This document shows positions 12,001 to 24,000 of a stretch of DNA of 64,000 bases, in pieces; position 1 is the first letter of the stretch; each line of letters starts with the position of its first letter. The position numbers and the translations under genes were made by a program. The notes under the pieces were generated by a model. That model did not search any database, was not told the DNA's origin, and saw only the letters and a program-made list of their open reading frames with translations. The stretch is from Larix kaempferi (taxonomy: Eukaryota > Streptophyta > Pinopsida > Pinales > Pinaceae): positions 8,418,001-8,482,000 of the forward strand of contig BSBM01001138.1 of NCBI GenBank assembly GCA_027924585.1, written 5' to 3'.

Positions 12001-15000
12001 TGCACACCCAAGGGTGGATTGTTTTCTTAAATTCTAATGTGATGAAGAGCTCTTTTAAGGAAATTGTGATCTATTGATGGTTGAAATGATGTTTGATAAA
12101 AAAAGGGCACACCCAAGGGTGGATTGTAATTTCAAATTCAAATGTAATGGAGGAAGAGCTCTCTGAAGGTAATCAAGATCTATTAGTGGTTGAAATGATG
12201 TTTGATAAAAAATAAAGGGTGAGGAAGAGCTCTTTGAAGGAAATCATGATCTATATTGATGGTTGAAATAATGTTCGATAAAAAAATAAAGGGGGAGGAA
12301 GGGCTCTTTGAAGGAAATCATGATCTATTGATGGTTGAAATGATGATTGATAAAAAATAAAGGGGGAAACCCGTTTATTTCCAAAGAGCGAGAGAACCAC
12401 GATGTAGAGCACAAGTCACTATAAGAGTACTTAGGCCCTTATTACATGAATATGGCCTTTTAAAATCATTGGAATGCCATATACAAGCAATAAAAAATAT
12501 TGCAAACCATCAACGTATGGCGAAATACATCTCACACAATAACAAACTTGTGTTTAGGTACACAACAATTGATGGACATCAAGTTGTAAGGAGCACAACC
12601 TTTTGCCCATAGGTTGATGGTCAATTTGTAGTGGTGAATAAGAGTGTGTTGGAACTACTAAGAACGTGGAATCAATAAAGTCTCTACATACATGACTAGT
12701 GCTTGTTGTACATTTAGCATAGCTACGACAAAGCTATCCGTAAGTCCTTTTAATAAAATTTTGATGTGCATTTGGGATTCCAAACTCAGGGTCCTAAGCC
12801 ACTTTGCAAAGGAATTGAGAAGATGAAGTTGTTAAACGACAAATTATGTAGTTTGTTGAACATATCAAGGGCGTTCCCTAATTGGTGCAAGAAACGTTGA
12901 GGGAGAGATGGAACAACTATAAGTTATATTGTTATAAGCATCAATTCAACCACTAATTCCATGTTTGGGATAATTTGTGGTTACGCTTCTGAAAATGACA
13001 ATTGGATGGAAGGGATTTGTGTTGAGATCAATGTTGAAAAGTTTGGCATTGGCAAAAAGTCAGCAAGGGTCCCGAATACAACTTGTCGGCAACATCGGTG
13101 AAAAAATTCGAAAAAATCGGTAAACCTCGACAAACATTAAAAAATACAAAATAGTAAAATACATTCATTTTTTTTTTCAGAATTTTAAACATATAAAGCA
13201 AGAATAACATCAAATAAACACATTGGAACATAAATATGGAGAAAGCACTGATATGTATCTTCATCATGTAGTCGTGCCAAATATAAAATGATACTTCAAA
13301 GTCGATACCGAATCCTAAAACATCATAGTTGTCCAATCAAGGACTCAAAAGTGGATAACCAATAAAAATGACATCACATATATAAATGTATCTTAGGAAA
13401 AATGTATCACATATATAAATGTATCTAATATCAATGCCCTCTTCCCCTTTTATGGGAAAAGGTCATGGGCCGTTTGTCAGGCCTTCCCCTAGCACTAGTA
13501 GAACAGCAAAAGGCCTTGGCCTTACATCTAATATCAGACGATGAGTGATGGATTGAGGACTAGCTGTATCAATCGGTGTAGAAGGTGTGGTAGCAATGCT
13601 AGCATATCACCATTTGTGGTGTCTTTGACCTCCCCCCCCTCCCCCTCCTCCCCGTCCTCCTCCTCCTCCTGCTCCTGCCCCTCCTCTAGCTCTAGCCATG
13701 TAGGTGACTCCTCCATGATAGGAGTCTCAATCTCCACCCTCCACTTAGACAATATATCAATATTGTCTAAGGAGATGGCATCCGTATTTGGTTCTTTCTG
13801 TATCTGTCTCATCCATAAGCGGAGATTGTAATGGAGGTAGGCCAAGTCATTGAGACGTGTGAACTCCAACCTGTAAGAGGGTAATAATTTTTTTACGAGT
13901 CTGGAGGTTCAAAAATTAATAAATTATAATGTGTTAGAGCCTAGAGGATCAGATATTCATAAATTACATTAAATGCAATTGATTTGTTGAAATTCTAATC
14001 TTCTGCGTCACTTTGAGTCTATTTTTTTAAACACACTCCAATTCCGCTCACATCCTGATGCGGTACATGTTTGGCTAAGAATCTTGATGACAATTTTTTC
14101 GTAAATTTGGTGTCCTTACACCATAGGTTCGCCACCAAGTAGCTACAAGAAATAAGAAAGAAAGAGAACTAAATTACATTTCATTGCATTGGAAAACTGA
14201 AATAGGAAATAAATAAATCATAATTCAACTTTCAAATAAAAGCTAAAACACTTTAATAACTTACTTGGCATGAAATTGGTCTTGTCACGAATAACATCAA
14301 CAAAGCTAAATACTCTAGTACCATCCCAATACACCTCTATCTCGCGATTGATTGCATTGCGAGTGTCATAATCAGGTACCATCCTCTGAATACAAGTGAG
14401 GAGCCCCTCTAACACCTCGCCATCAAAATCAAAATTGCATTTGTAGGAAAATGCAGGGTTGAGGAAGAGTGTTGCTGCATGAATGGGTTGATGAAGCATC
14501 TTGATCCATTGACTATCAATCAAATCCCATAACAACATGTTCATGTTGTGCCCCAGGATACCCTTGCCGACACAATAATTCCGGATGGCCTCTTTGGCCC
14601 TATCTATGGCCTCATACAAATAGCCCATTGCGGACTTATCACCATCAACAAGTCCCGGAATCCTTACCAAAGGTTCACTCATCGAGCACACTTCCTCCAC
14701 TCCTTCCCAGAAGGAGTCAATGTACACCAACATGGCAATGGTTCTCCCATCCTCTCTCCTGCTGTAAGCACAATCACGCCACTCATCACAAACAAACATT
14801 TACTTCAACTCAAACTAACATTGAAGCAAAGACTGAAGAGTAATGAAGGTGGTGGCAAAACAAGTGATTGCAGGACGCTTCAACTCCCTGTTTTTGGTGT
14901 GCCCCCTCATGAGGTTGAGAACAAAAGCATGGTTGTAAATGAACTTGGGGATGCTCCTAGATTGATCAATCACCACCTTGATGAAGGGAATTTTTCCCAG

Positions 15001-18000
15001 ATCCTCCAACATCAAATCAATACAATGAGTAGTGCATGGAGTCCAAAACAAAGTGGGGTGCCTCTCCATAAGCATCCTGCCAACAACCACATAATTAATT
15101 GCATTATCTATAATAACATGCACAACATTTTGCACCCCAATATCTTGGATGAGCCCATCTATCAACTCGCATAAGAGTGTTGCATCTTTTACATATGTTG
15201 ATGTTAATTTTTTTAGGGCAGTTGCGAGACCCATTCTCAGAGAGAATGGTACCCTAGTCAATTAACTAGGGTTCCTGGTCAAGTTAACCAGGCAAAATAA
15301 TGAGTAAGACCCTAGAAGGTACCCTAGGCCCCCTAGCTGTCTCCTGGGGTTCTTGGTCGAGGACCAAGCAGATTGATGCCATGGCAAAGTCCCTAGCATG
15401 TGGCTAGGGACCCTATTTGTCTCTAGGGTATTTTGGTCTAGAACCAGACAGTTTCTTGGTCACGAGGACCAAGCAGATCTTGCAGGTTGAGACAGAGACA
15501 TCCTAGGTCTTGCAGATGGTTGATCAACATTCAGTCTAGGACTGAATGCTCAGCTTGAGGCTGAGGACCATTCTATGGGAGAATGGAGAACCTGGTCATG
15601 GACCAGATGGTTGATCAACATGTCCCAGTCTAGGACTGAGGCTCAGCCTTGGGCAGAGAAGCCATTCCTTGAGAATGGAGGCACTTGGTCAGTTACCAAG
15701 ATTATGATGTGTGATGTCCTCTTCTCCTAGGTCTTCGAGATGGATGAGTTAGTTGGTCTTCTCAAGGGACTGGCCATCCCTTGTGGAAGCTACTAACATT
15801 TGACCTAAGGAGCAGTTGAGAGGACCACATGATCACATCATCTGTGTGAACCCTTCCTTATACAATGATGATGAACTTTCAGGTTATATGGAACATTTGT
15901 ACATTTGAGAGAGAGATGTTTGGTTGCACCTTCTCCACCCTGATTGATTTACTTTTGGTCCTTACACCTTATTGTTCTTGGTCTTGTGGTACTTTGTGTT
16001 GTTTACCCACTTTGATATGTTTTGATGTATTTGGGTTTTAGGGTTGTGTGCCCACCTTTGTGGTACACCCCTTGGTACTAGGGTTTTGGGTCATGTACCC
16101 ATCCTTTGACTTGGACCATCTTATTGGTCTTTGTACCCTAGTACCCACCTAAGTTACCCACTCTTATATTCTATGGGTTGACAACCACTTAAGACACTTT
16201 AATTATTTTTATATATTTTTATTTTTTATTTTTTATTTATTTTATTTTTTATTTTATTTTTATCTTTTTTTTATTCTTTCCTAAATCTATGGAATCCTAA
16301 TTTAAAGGATTATTTTAATGATCCCTTTAGAAGATCAAAATCCTATTTATAGAGATCTTTTGTTTCTCATTTGAAACACACTAGCAACATCTCAGATCTG
16401 ATTTATCTTCACTGCTCTAGGGTTGACGTCAAGGGTTCAAGGAGGTCTTGCTACTGCTAGGGCTGTTTTTCCTAGGCCGTCATCATGCTGAATCCCACTG
16501 CTCATTCTTATGACTGATCCGTGACCTCCTCTGTCTGATCTAACTGGTTTTTTTACTGCTTGAGGGTAGTCTGCATACCCTAATGTTTGCTCTGCTGCTC
16601 CATGACTTGTTTTGTTAGACCGCCAATCTTGGAAGTCTGATCTGCACCTTTTAATGAGCCAAATGAGCAGGCCGTGACTTGTTGTGGGTACTGTGAGTCC
16701 TGTTAAGGACATTTTGTGGAGGGCCACATTCCCTGAGATCCAATTTGTGTTCAGCCTGCTGTGTTTTGTAGAGGCTGCACTCCTGTAGGTTACTTATGAA
16801 GAGGCCACTGCCTTTTATCTCTTGGTTTGTGATCAGATCTGTTGTGTTCCAATTTGCTAGGGTCAGATCTATCATGCCCTAGGTCAGATCTACTAAGTCC
16901 TAATCAGATCCATGTGCTGAGACCTTTGTGTGATCTGATCTTTATGCTGTGACCTTTGTGCTGAGACTCTGATCTATGTACTCAGACTTAGTTGAGTCTG
17001 ATCTGTGTTCAGATCTGGTTTATATATGTCAAACTTGCCTTTAACCTGATCTCTATTGCTGAGGCTTGCTCTAATTGCTGAGATTTATTTGAGGGTCAGA
17101 TTCTTGCACTGAGACTTACATGTGGTCTAAACTCTGTGTTGAGTTTTGTTTGAAGTCAAACCCTTTTGCTGAGACTTAATTGATTTTTCTAGATCTATGT
17201 TGTTGAGACTTATTGAGAACTGATCTCTTTTGTTGAGTCTTGGTTGAGTTTGTCACTGTGTTTCTGACTGGCATTGACTTCACTTTTTATTGTCTACATC
17301 CTATCATCTCTCTCTTTCAGGTTTGTACTTACCCTATTAGTAAGGGTCAGATTGTTCCTAGTGTTTGACTGGCCTCTGAGAGACACAGTCTGTTCTGAAA
17401 GTAAATTCTTCTAAGTATAAAATAGGAAGGGTCCCACACCCCAGGTAAGTATCCTAACTTGTTCACTTCATTGTTATTGTTAGTACTTTGTTAATTATTA
17501 CATGCTACTGAAGATTACTTTAACACGGGGACCTATTTGGTAGTGTTAAAGATGAAAGAGATGAAAATTATATTTCAAATTAAACTATTTGATTACTGCT
17601 ATATTATTCTGCTTTAGTACTAGCCTATTGCATTTAATTTTTGCATTAAAGCATATGAAAGTTTGATTTCTTTGCATCAAACTCTAACCTCAACAAAATT
17701 TCAACAGTTGATGCATCAACTGATTTCATAAACATGGTACCTCTAGGACAATGTACCAAGAAGTTGATAAGGGATCTACCCTTACCATCTGACCAACTAT
17801 TTGACATTGTTGTGCATCCAGTGCTCTCCCATGACTGCCTGAACTCCTCCAACCTAGCACTGATGTCCTTTTCTGTTTGAAGGATTGGGCCCCTCAACTC
17901 CTCGAAGGTGGCACTTTTATATCCTGGGCCAACTACTGCAATGGCATCACACATCGACTGCCAAAATGGATTGTTTTTTACAATGCTGAGAGGTGTGTGA

Positions 18001-21000
18001 CTCCAGTAAATACATCTCCCCATTACTTTGTCCGCTTCTACCTTCTCCGTTCTCTTTAAAACCGACCTGATAGAAGGCTGTGTTCCAACTCCTGTTTATG
18101 GAACAAAAAAGGATGAGGCCCCTGCCCTCCTGGTAGGTGAATTTGTGGAGCCCCTTCTACTACAATCACCAGCAGTGGTAGATAGTGATGCCCCTGCACT
18201 TCTTGCTAGGCTAAAAGCTGTAAGCTCAACTCTGTTTGCGGCGATCTCATCCTTATTTCTATTTTTTTCATGGATTGAGTCATGGGAAGATCTCATGACA
18301 TCCGGGGTCACTGTAGTACAAAGGCCAACATCATGCCCAGGGAGTTTAGCTAAATGGTATTTCAACTTGTTTACCCCTCTAAACATGCGTTGCCCACATA
18401 ATTTGCAACCCAAATTTTGCCTGTTTGTTCCATCCTCGGGCTCACCATACTGCCAAAATGGGTCCAATGGCTTTGGCATTTTTGCAAATGGAATGACAAC
18501 CTCAAAATGCAAGCCTAGGCACAAAAAACACAAAAGAAATACATTAAACCCCATTTGAAAAAAATAGCAGCAATTTGGCTTCAAAAATTAGACCTAAGAA
18601 ACAAGCTTGCAATTCCATTTTAAAACCCCCTTATATTGTGATTGTTTTCAATATTTATGGGCATGGAAATCATTGGCAACATGGCAAAAAAAATAGAGGA
18701 AGATAGGCAAGAAAATATGCAAGCAAACATGCAAAAAAAACTATGGAAAAGATAGAAGAAACACTACATACCTGTGAGAGGAAGATTCAATTGGTTGATT
18801 GGCAAATGTTTTGATTCTTGAACCCTTTCTCCACAAAAATTCTTAATGGTGATGACAAATGGTGTTTGGATGCCTCCAAAGTGGTTGATGGTCTCCTCCT
18901 GCCCTTCTCGGTCCTTCTCCAACAATCACCGCAAGCAAATGACAAAAAAAACTCACTTTTCCCCTCTTAAGCTGCGGATTCCTCCTCTTGGGCGCTTTTT
19001 TCCATCGACCCGGGTGGTTTACTAAAAAGTTGCGCCTTTTTGGAAAAAGTCACGTGGTCAATTTTTTTAGAAAATTGTGATTTTTGCCAACCGATTTTTT
19101 TTCTTAGGTAAAAAATCGCAACTTTTTCAAAAGTTTGCGATTTTTTGGAGAGTTTTTAAACGCTAGTTGAGATCATAATAGTGTATCTATGGTTAAATAT
19201 TCAGTAAACTATAATCCAATGTAGTAAAAATATATAATAGCACTTCAATAATGATCACATTAGAGATGCACCCATACCATGTGCTTGAAAGAGAAATCCA
19301 ACTCGAAAGAAAGAAGATCGTTGTACAAACACAAGGACTTCAAGAGGACTGTTATAGGTAAGATTTCCCATGTGCCTTTTATCAAATAACAACTTGAGTG
19401 GGTGGCTTACAAACGAGGAGGATGGTGTATTTATACACATGAGCCTCCACTAGGGTTCGAGGCGCTAACCCCGAGAGGGTGACTAGGTTGACATAGTCAA
19501 ACATAGATAAGTACAATAACTACCCATATATAGGTTGAATAAAACCACCAATGCCTCAAACAAAGAGTCAACATGTAGCCACAATTGAGGATGAGCCATA
19601 ATCTCAACAATTTGAAAATTGAGACTGTAAAAATCAAAGCATGGTGAGCAGATTCTATAGTTTAGAATCTAACCTAAAACAATTTACATAGGTCACTAAG
19701 AGTTAAAACACCATTTAACATTTCTGCGATAGATCACTTTAACCTACAAACATATATTGCTAATAATTTAAAAAGTAGGCATGCAAATATAAACACTCAA
19801 AACAACATCATTGGTTTTCTATTGAATTGAAAACAGAAAGCTAAATGCTATAGCTCAAAACTGTAAGATCCCAAACTGATATTTTTTCTTTTTATGAAGT
19901 TCTGTTGTTTGATCTAAGCATGCATGCGCTTGCATGCAGATGCATTAACCAAATAATCAGAAATGCTATAAAATAGGGATAGAAGTTATGCATATACTTA
20001 CCATCAGATAGAGGAGTCGATGTACGTCAGTATAAGACCAGCATGCAAGAATTGTGCCGGTGGATGAATGAGATAACGAAGGCTTCTCCTCTAATAATGC
20101 GCCCCCTTCAATGATAATAATGAAGGATGGACAATATGCTGAAAGAATATGAATCTAGAAGGGGTGCACTTGGGTTATAATCCCCCTCTGAACAATATAG
20201 ATGTTGCATGCAGATCATGTAGTGGCTCCTGAGACCCTCCTATGAGAAAGTCACCCATGCAAGGAGGACGCCTTTGAATTCATCCAGATGCTGATAAACT
20301 TGCTGAAGAGGCCAAAGAAGGAGTCCTTCTTCTAGGTATAGGGTAATAGTGCTGCTCTTGGAAGAATGGAGCCAACATGCAGAAGATCTAGACCCTGTAG
20401 CGTGAGATGCGAATGAATCTTTCCTTGAGCAATTCGTTCATGCAAGGAGGGCGAACTCCCTCAATCCAACCTGTAACTCTATCCTTGCAAGATGCTAAAG
20501 ATCGATACCTGATGATGATAACAATGCTGAATCTGGATGATCCAACCCGATAGTGACTAGGGCAGATAGATTTCGTTGTCGAAATACATTGAATAGTTGA
20601 GTGTGTGCACTCAACCCCAAAATAGCTCACTGAGCTCTCCAATTAGACTTCTCAAATCAATAATCATATAAGCAGGGTTTGCTCACTTGCTTTACCTTTC
20701 TTTTATAACATTCACTTGCCTGACCTAACTTTTGACCTAACTTTTGCATGATTAGGTCGCTTTATCTTCTAATTTCCAGTTGACTTGCATGCAGTGCTTC
20801 CGGAGTGCATGGAGACTCAATGGAGTATCAGTGCATGCAACATGAAATATAGCTTGTAGGTCATGCATGCAGGTGGCCCCTAGTTCCTGTGGCCCCTATT
20901 TAACTACTGATGATATAATAACCATGCTAAAGATCTTCTTAGGGTGTAAATGTCATCAATCCTCAGTTAATTCCTTGAATGTCGGTGCTCGCTCGAATCT

Positions 21001-24000
21001 ATGGGAATCAGATAGGTTAGCGGGATGGTCCTCTGTGCTTAAGCAGAAGAGGACATTATAGTCCTCCTCGCTCGAAATTGCTTGTCCTCAAGCAACTGTA
21101 ATGCTGGGTGCTGTAATACCTGTTCTCCTTCCCAAGTGGCGTCTTCTATAGGCAATTCTTTCCATTGAACCAAGTATTCTCTAATGATCCTGTTCCTTAA
21201 TTTTCTTTCTCGAACCTCTAGGATTTGTTCTGGAACCAAAATCAGTTGCCCCTCATCATCAAGGGGGGGGAAGCTCGGATGACGTCACAATTTGTTGACC
21301 TACTACCTTCTGAAGGTTAGACCAATGTTTTAAAAACTGGAACCGGGAATCAAACCGGTCAGGGGTCAACTCGGACCGGAACCGGAACCGGGAATCAAAC
21401 CGGTCAGGGGTCAACTCGGACCGGAACCAGAACCGGTAATGAACCGGAGCGGTTTGATTTCAATGAACCGGACTATTAAAAAATACAAAAAAATTACAAT
21501 TTTAATCATAAAAAATATATTTAACATTCCAAGCTATATTTCAATCATAGCAGTGCATTCTACAAGCTGTTTATTGTGTCAGCGTGTTTGACTAATGGTC
21601 AAGACTGTTGTGAAATGCTGGTTTTTTACAGTGGCACATAAATGATATATAGTAAAAATAAGCCCACACTTTAATAGTGATATATGACTGGCATAATTGG
21701 AATACAAACTGGTAATACTTTCTGATCGAACATAATACTATTTTATGCTGATTGTGGTCTGCTGTTCGTATTCTTTATTTGCTAGTAAAAGTGTTGGATT
21801 TTTGTGCTGCTAACTGTTGTACGGTTGCATTCATCATTCAAAATTGGAAGCACTTTTTGAAGGCTGATATTATCTGATTATTATTGCTGTAAACTGTCTG
21901 CTAACCTATGTAAAATACTGTTGTAATTGGGTGAGGTTTTAAATGATACATGCTACACGTTTCTTGTGTTAAGTGCTGATTACCTTGCACTATTTCAAAT
22001 TCTGAAAGGAAGTGACTTGACATAATATGGGGGTGGTCAAAGTCTGTTGCTGATTTACAATCCTTGTTTTTTAGCTAGCCGGCCGGGTTATTATGGAACC
22101 GGCAGGTTAGGTCCGGTTAGGGCCGGTTTGGTAATGAACCGGCCGATTCATTACCAAACCGGACCCCGGTCCGAGTTGACCACCGGTTTGGTGTTTCATT
22201 TCCCTTGGCCGGTCAAACCGGCCGGTTCCGGTTCGAACCGGACCGGTTTTCAAAACATTGGGTTAGACACATGAAATACGTTATGAATCTTGCTTTTTCG
22301 GGGTAAGGACCATAGAAGCGAGGCTTAAGTTTCTCTGCTCCTTTCTTTTTAAGGGATGATTGTCGGTAAGGTTGTGGACGTAAGTATACCAGGTCCCCTA
22401 CCTCAAAGTTGCGTTCAATCCTGTGTCTATTTGCATATACCTTTTGCTGATTCTGAGCAACCTGAATGTTTTCCTTGAGAATTTTGAGAATATCTTGACT
22501 CTCTTGAATCCGCTCTTTGGCTTTTGGAGCCTTGCTATCACCAAATATCAGATCTGCAAAGGACAAGGCATCATAACCGTACAAGGCTTTGAAGGGAGTC
22601 GTACCAATGATCATATGGTGGGTAGTGTTGTAACAATGTTCTCCTATGTGTAGCCATTTAATCCATGTTCTTTGTTGACCTGCTACATAATTTTTCAAGT
22701 ATCCGTCAATCCACTTGCTAACTATCTCTGTCTGTCCGTCGCTCAGTGGATGATAACTTGTGCTCATAGCTAATTCTGTCCCCACCAACCTGAAAAGTTA
22801 TTGCCAAAAGGCTCCAGTGAACTTGCTATCCCTATCATTGACGATGGTCTTAGGTAACCCGTGTAGTCTGAATACCTATCTGAAAAACAACTCGGCTACC
22901 TGTGTTGCTGAATAGTCTGATGGGATGGAAAAGAAGTGAGCGAACTTTGTCAACCTGTCCACCACTATGTACAAGCAGTCTCTACCTTGTACCTTGGGCA
23001 ACCCTATAATAAAATCCATGGAAATGCTTTCCCATTTTTGCTTGGGAATGGGTAATGGTTGTAGTAACCCGGCTGGGTGAGTGTGCTCTATCTTGTTCTG
23101 TTGGCACAAATTGCACTCCCTCATAGGTTTCTCACATCATTCTTGAGGCCCTTCCATGAGGACCTCTCTCTAATCTGCTTGTAAGTCTTAATAAATCCCT
23201 GATGTCCTGCTAAAGGTGAGTCATGAGAAGCTTGCAGAATATTTTTCTTAAGGGAAGACTTGGGGACCAAATAGATTCTGTTTCTATAGTATATGATGTT
23301 ATCTATTACTCTGTACCTATCATCTTGAATCTGTCCGTCCAATATTTCACAAGCAAACTTATCTTTGGAGTACTCAACCAAAAGATGAGATCTCCAATCC
23401 TACGAAATACTCATAAGGGATAAAGTGGCTGGTCACCTAGACAGTGCATCTACTACCACATTGTTTTTTCTCTTTATGTATTCGATCTCAAAGTCATAGG
23501 CTTGAATCTTACTCACCCATTTCTGTTGCCTCTCATTTAATTCTTTTTGTTCCAGGAAGTATTTTAAGCTGTTGTGATCTATCTTAATTTTGAATCTGCC
23601 ACCCACTAGGTACTACCTGAACTTGGTTAGCGCATGGAGAATGGCTAACATTTCCTTGTCATATATTGATTAGTGGCGTTCGTAGTCCTTGAGTTTTCTG
23701 CTCTCAAATGCAATTGGGTGATTGTTCTTCATCAATACTGCCCCTATACGCTCTCGCGAAGCATCACATTCTAATACTAATGGATGTGAAAAATCTTGTA
23801 GTGCTAGTACTGGGCACGAACTCATTACCTTTTTCATTTTTTCAAATGTCTGCTATGCTGTCTCTAACCAACTGAATGCCCCTTTCTTGGTAAGATCGGT
23901 GAGAGGTGGGGTCATCTATGAGAATCCACTGACATACCTCCTGTAGTAAGTGCAAATCCCCAAAAAGCTCTTCAACTATCACATTTCTAGGTGTAGGCCA

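Larger units (their letters stand above)
13029..19165 (-). mobile_element. full-length hAT transposon, interrupted by a solo LTR
   Basis: GTTGAGAT flanks the element on both sides (13021-13028 and 19166-19173), an 8-bp target duplication. The ends CAATGTTGAAAAG and, inverted, TAGCGTTTAAAAA form imperfect terminal repeats. Both ends carry AAAATCG-type words (13080-13140 and 19080-19150). A minus-strand transposase in DUF659-hAT layout lies inside. Without the 2.5-kb solo LTR the element is about 3.6 kb, a normal autonomous size. Confidence 0.85.

Noticed and set aside
12001-12370. CRISPR-like array
   Set aside because: Units are tandem repeats without unique spacers, and the genome is eukaryotic.
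13541-13831. Plus-strand Ser/Cys-rich ORF
   Set aside because: It is the reverse strand of the acidic Glu/Gly tail of the hAT transposase.
14548-15174. 208-codon plus-strand ORF
   Set aside because: It is an antisense shadow of the hAT transposase core, which carries recognisable motifs on the minus strand.
18028-18558. 176-codon plus-strand ORF
   Set aside because: It is antisense to the BED zinc finger and N-terminal transposase coding.
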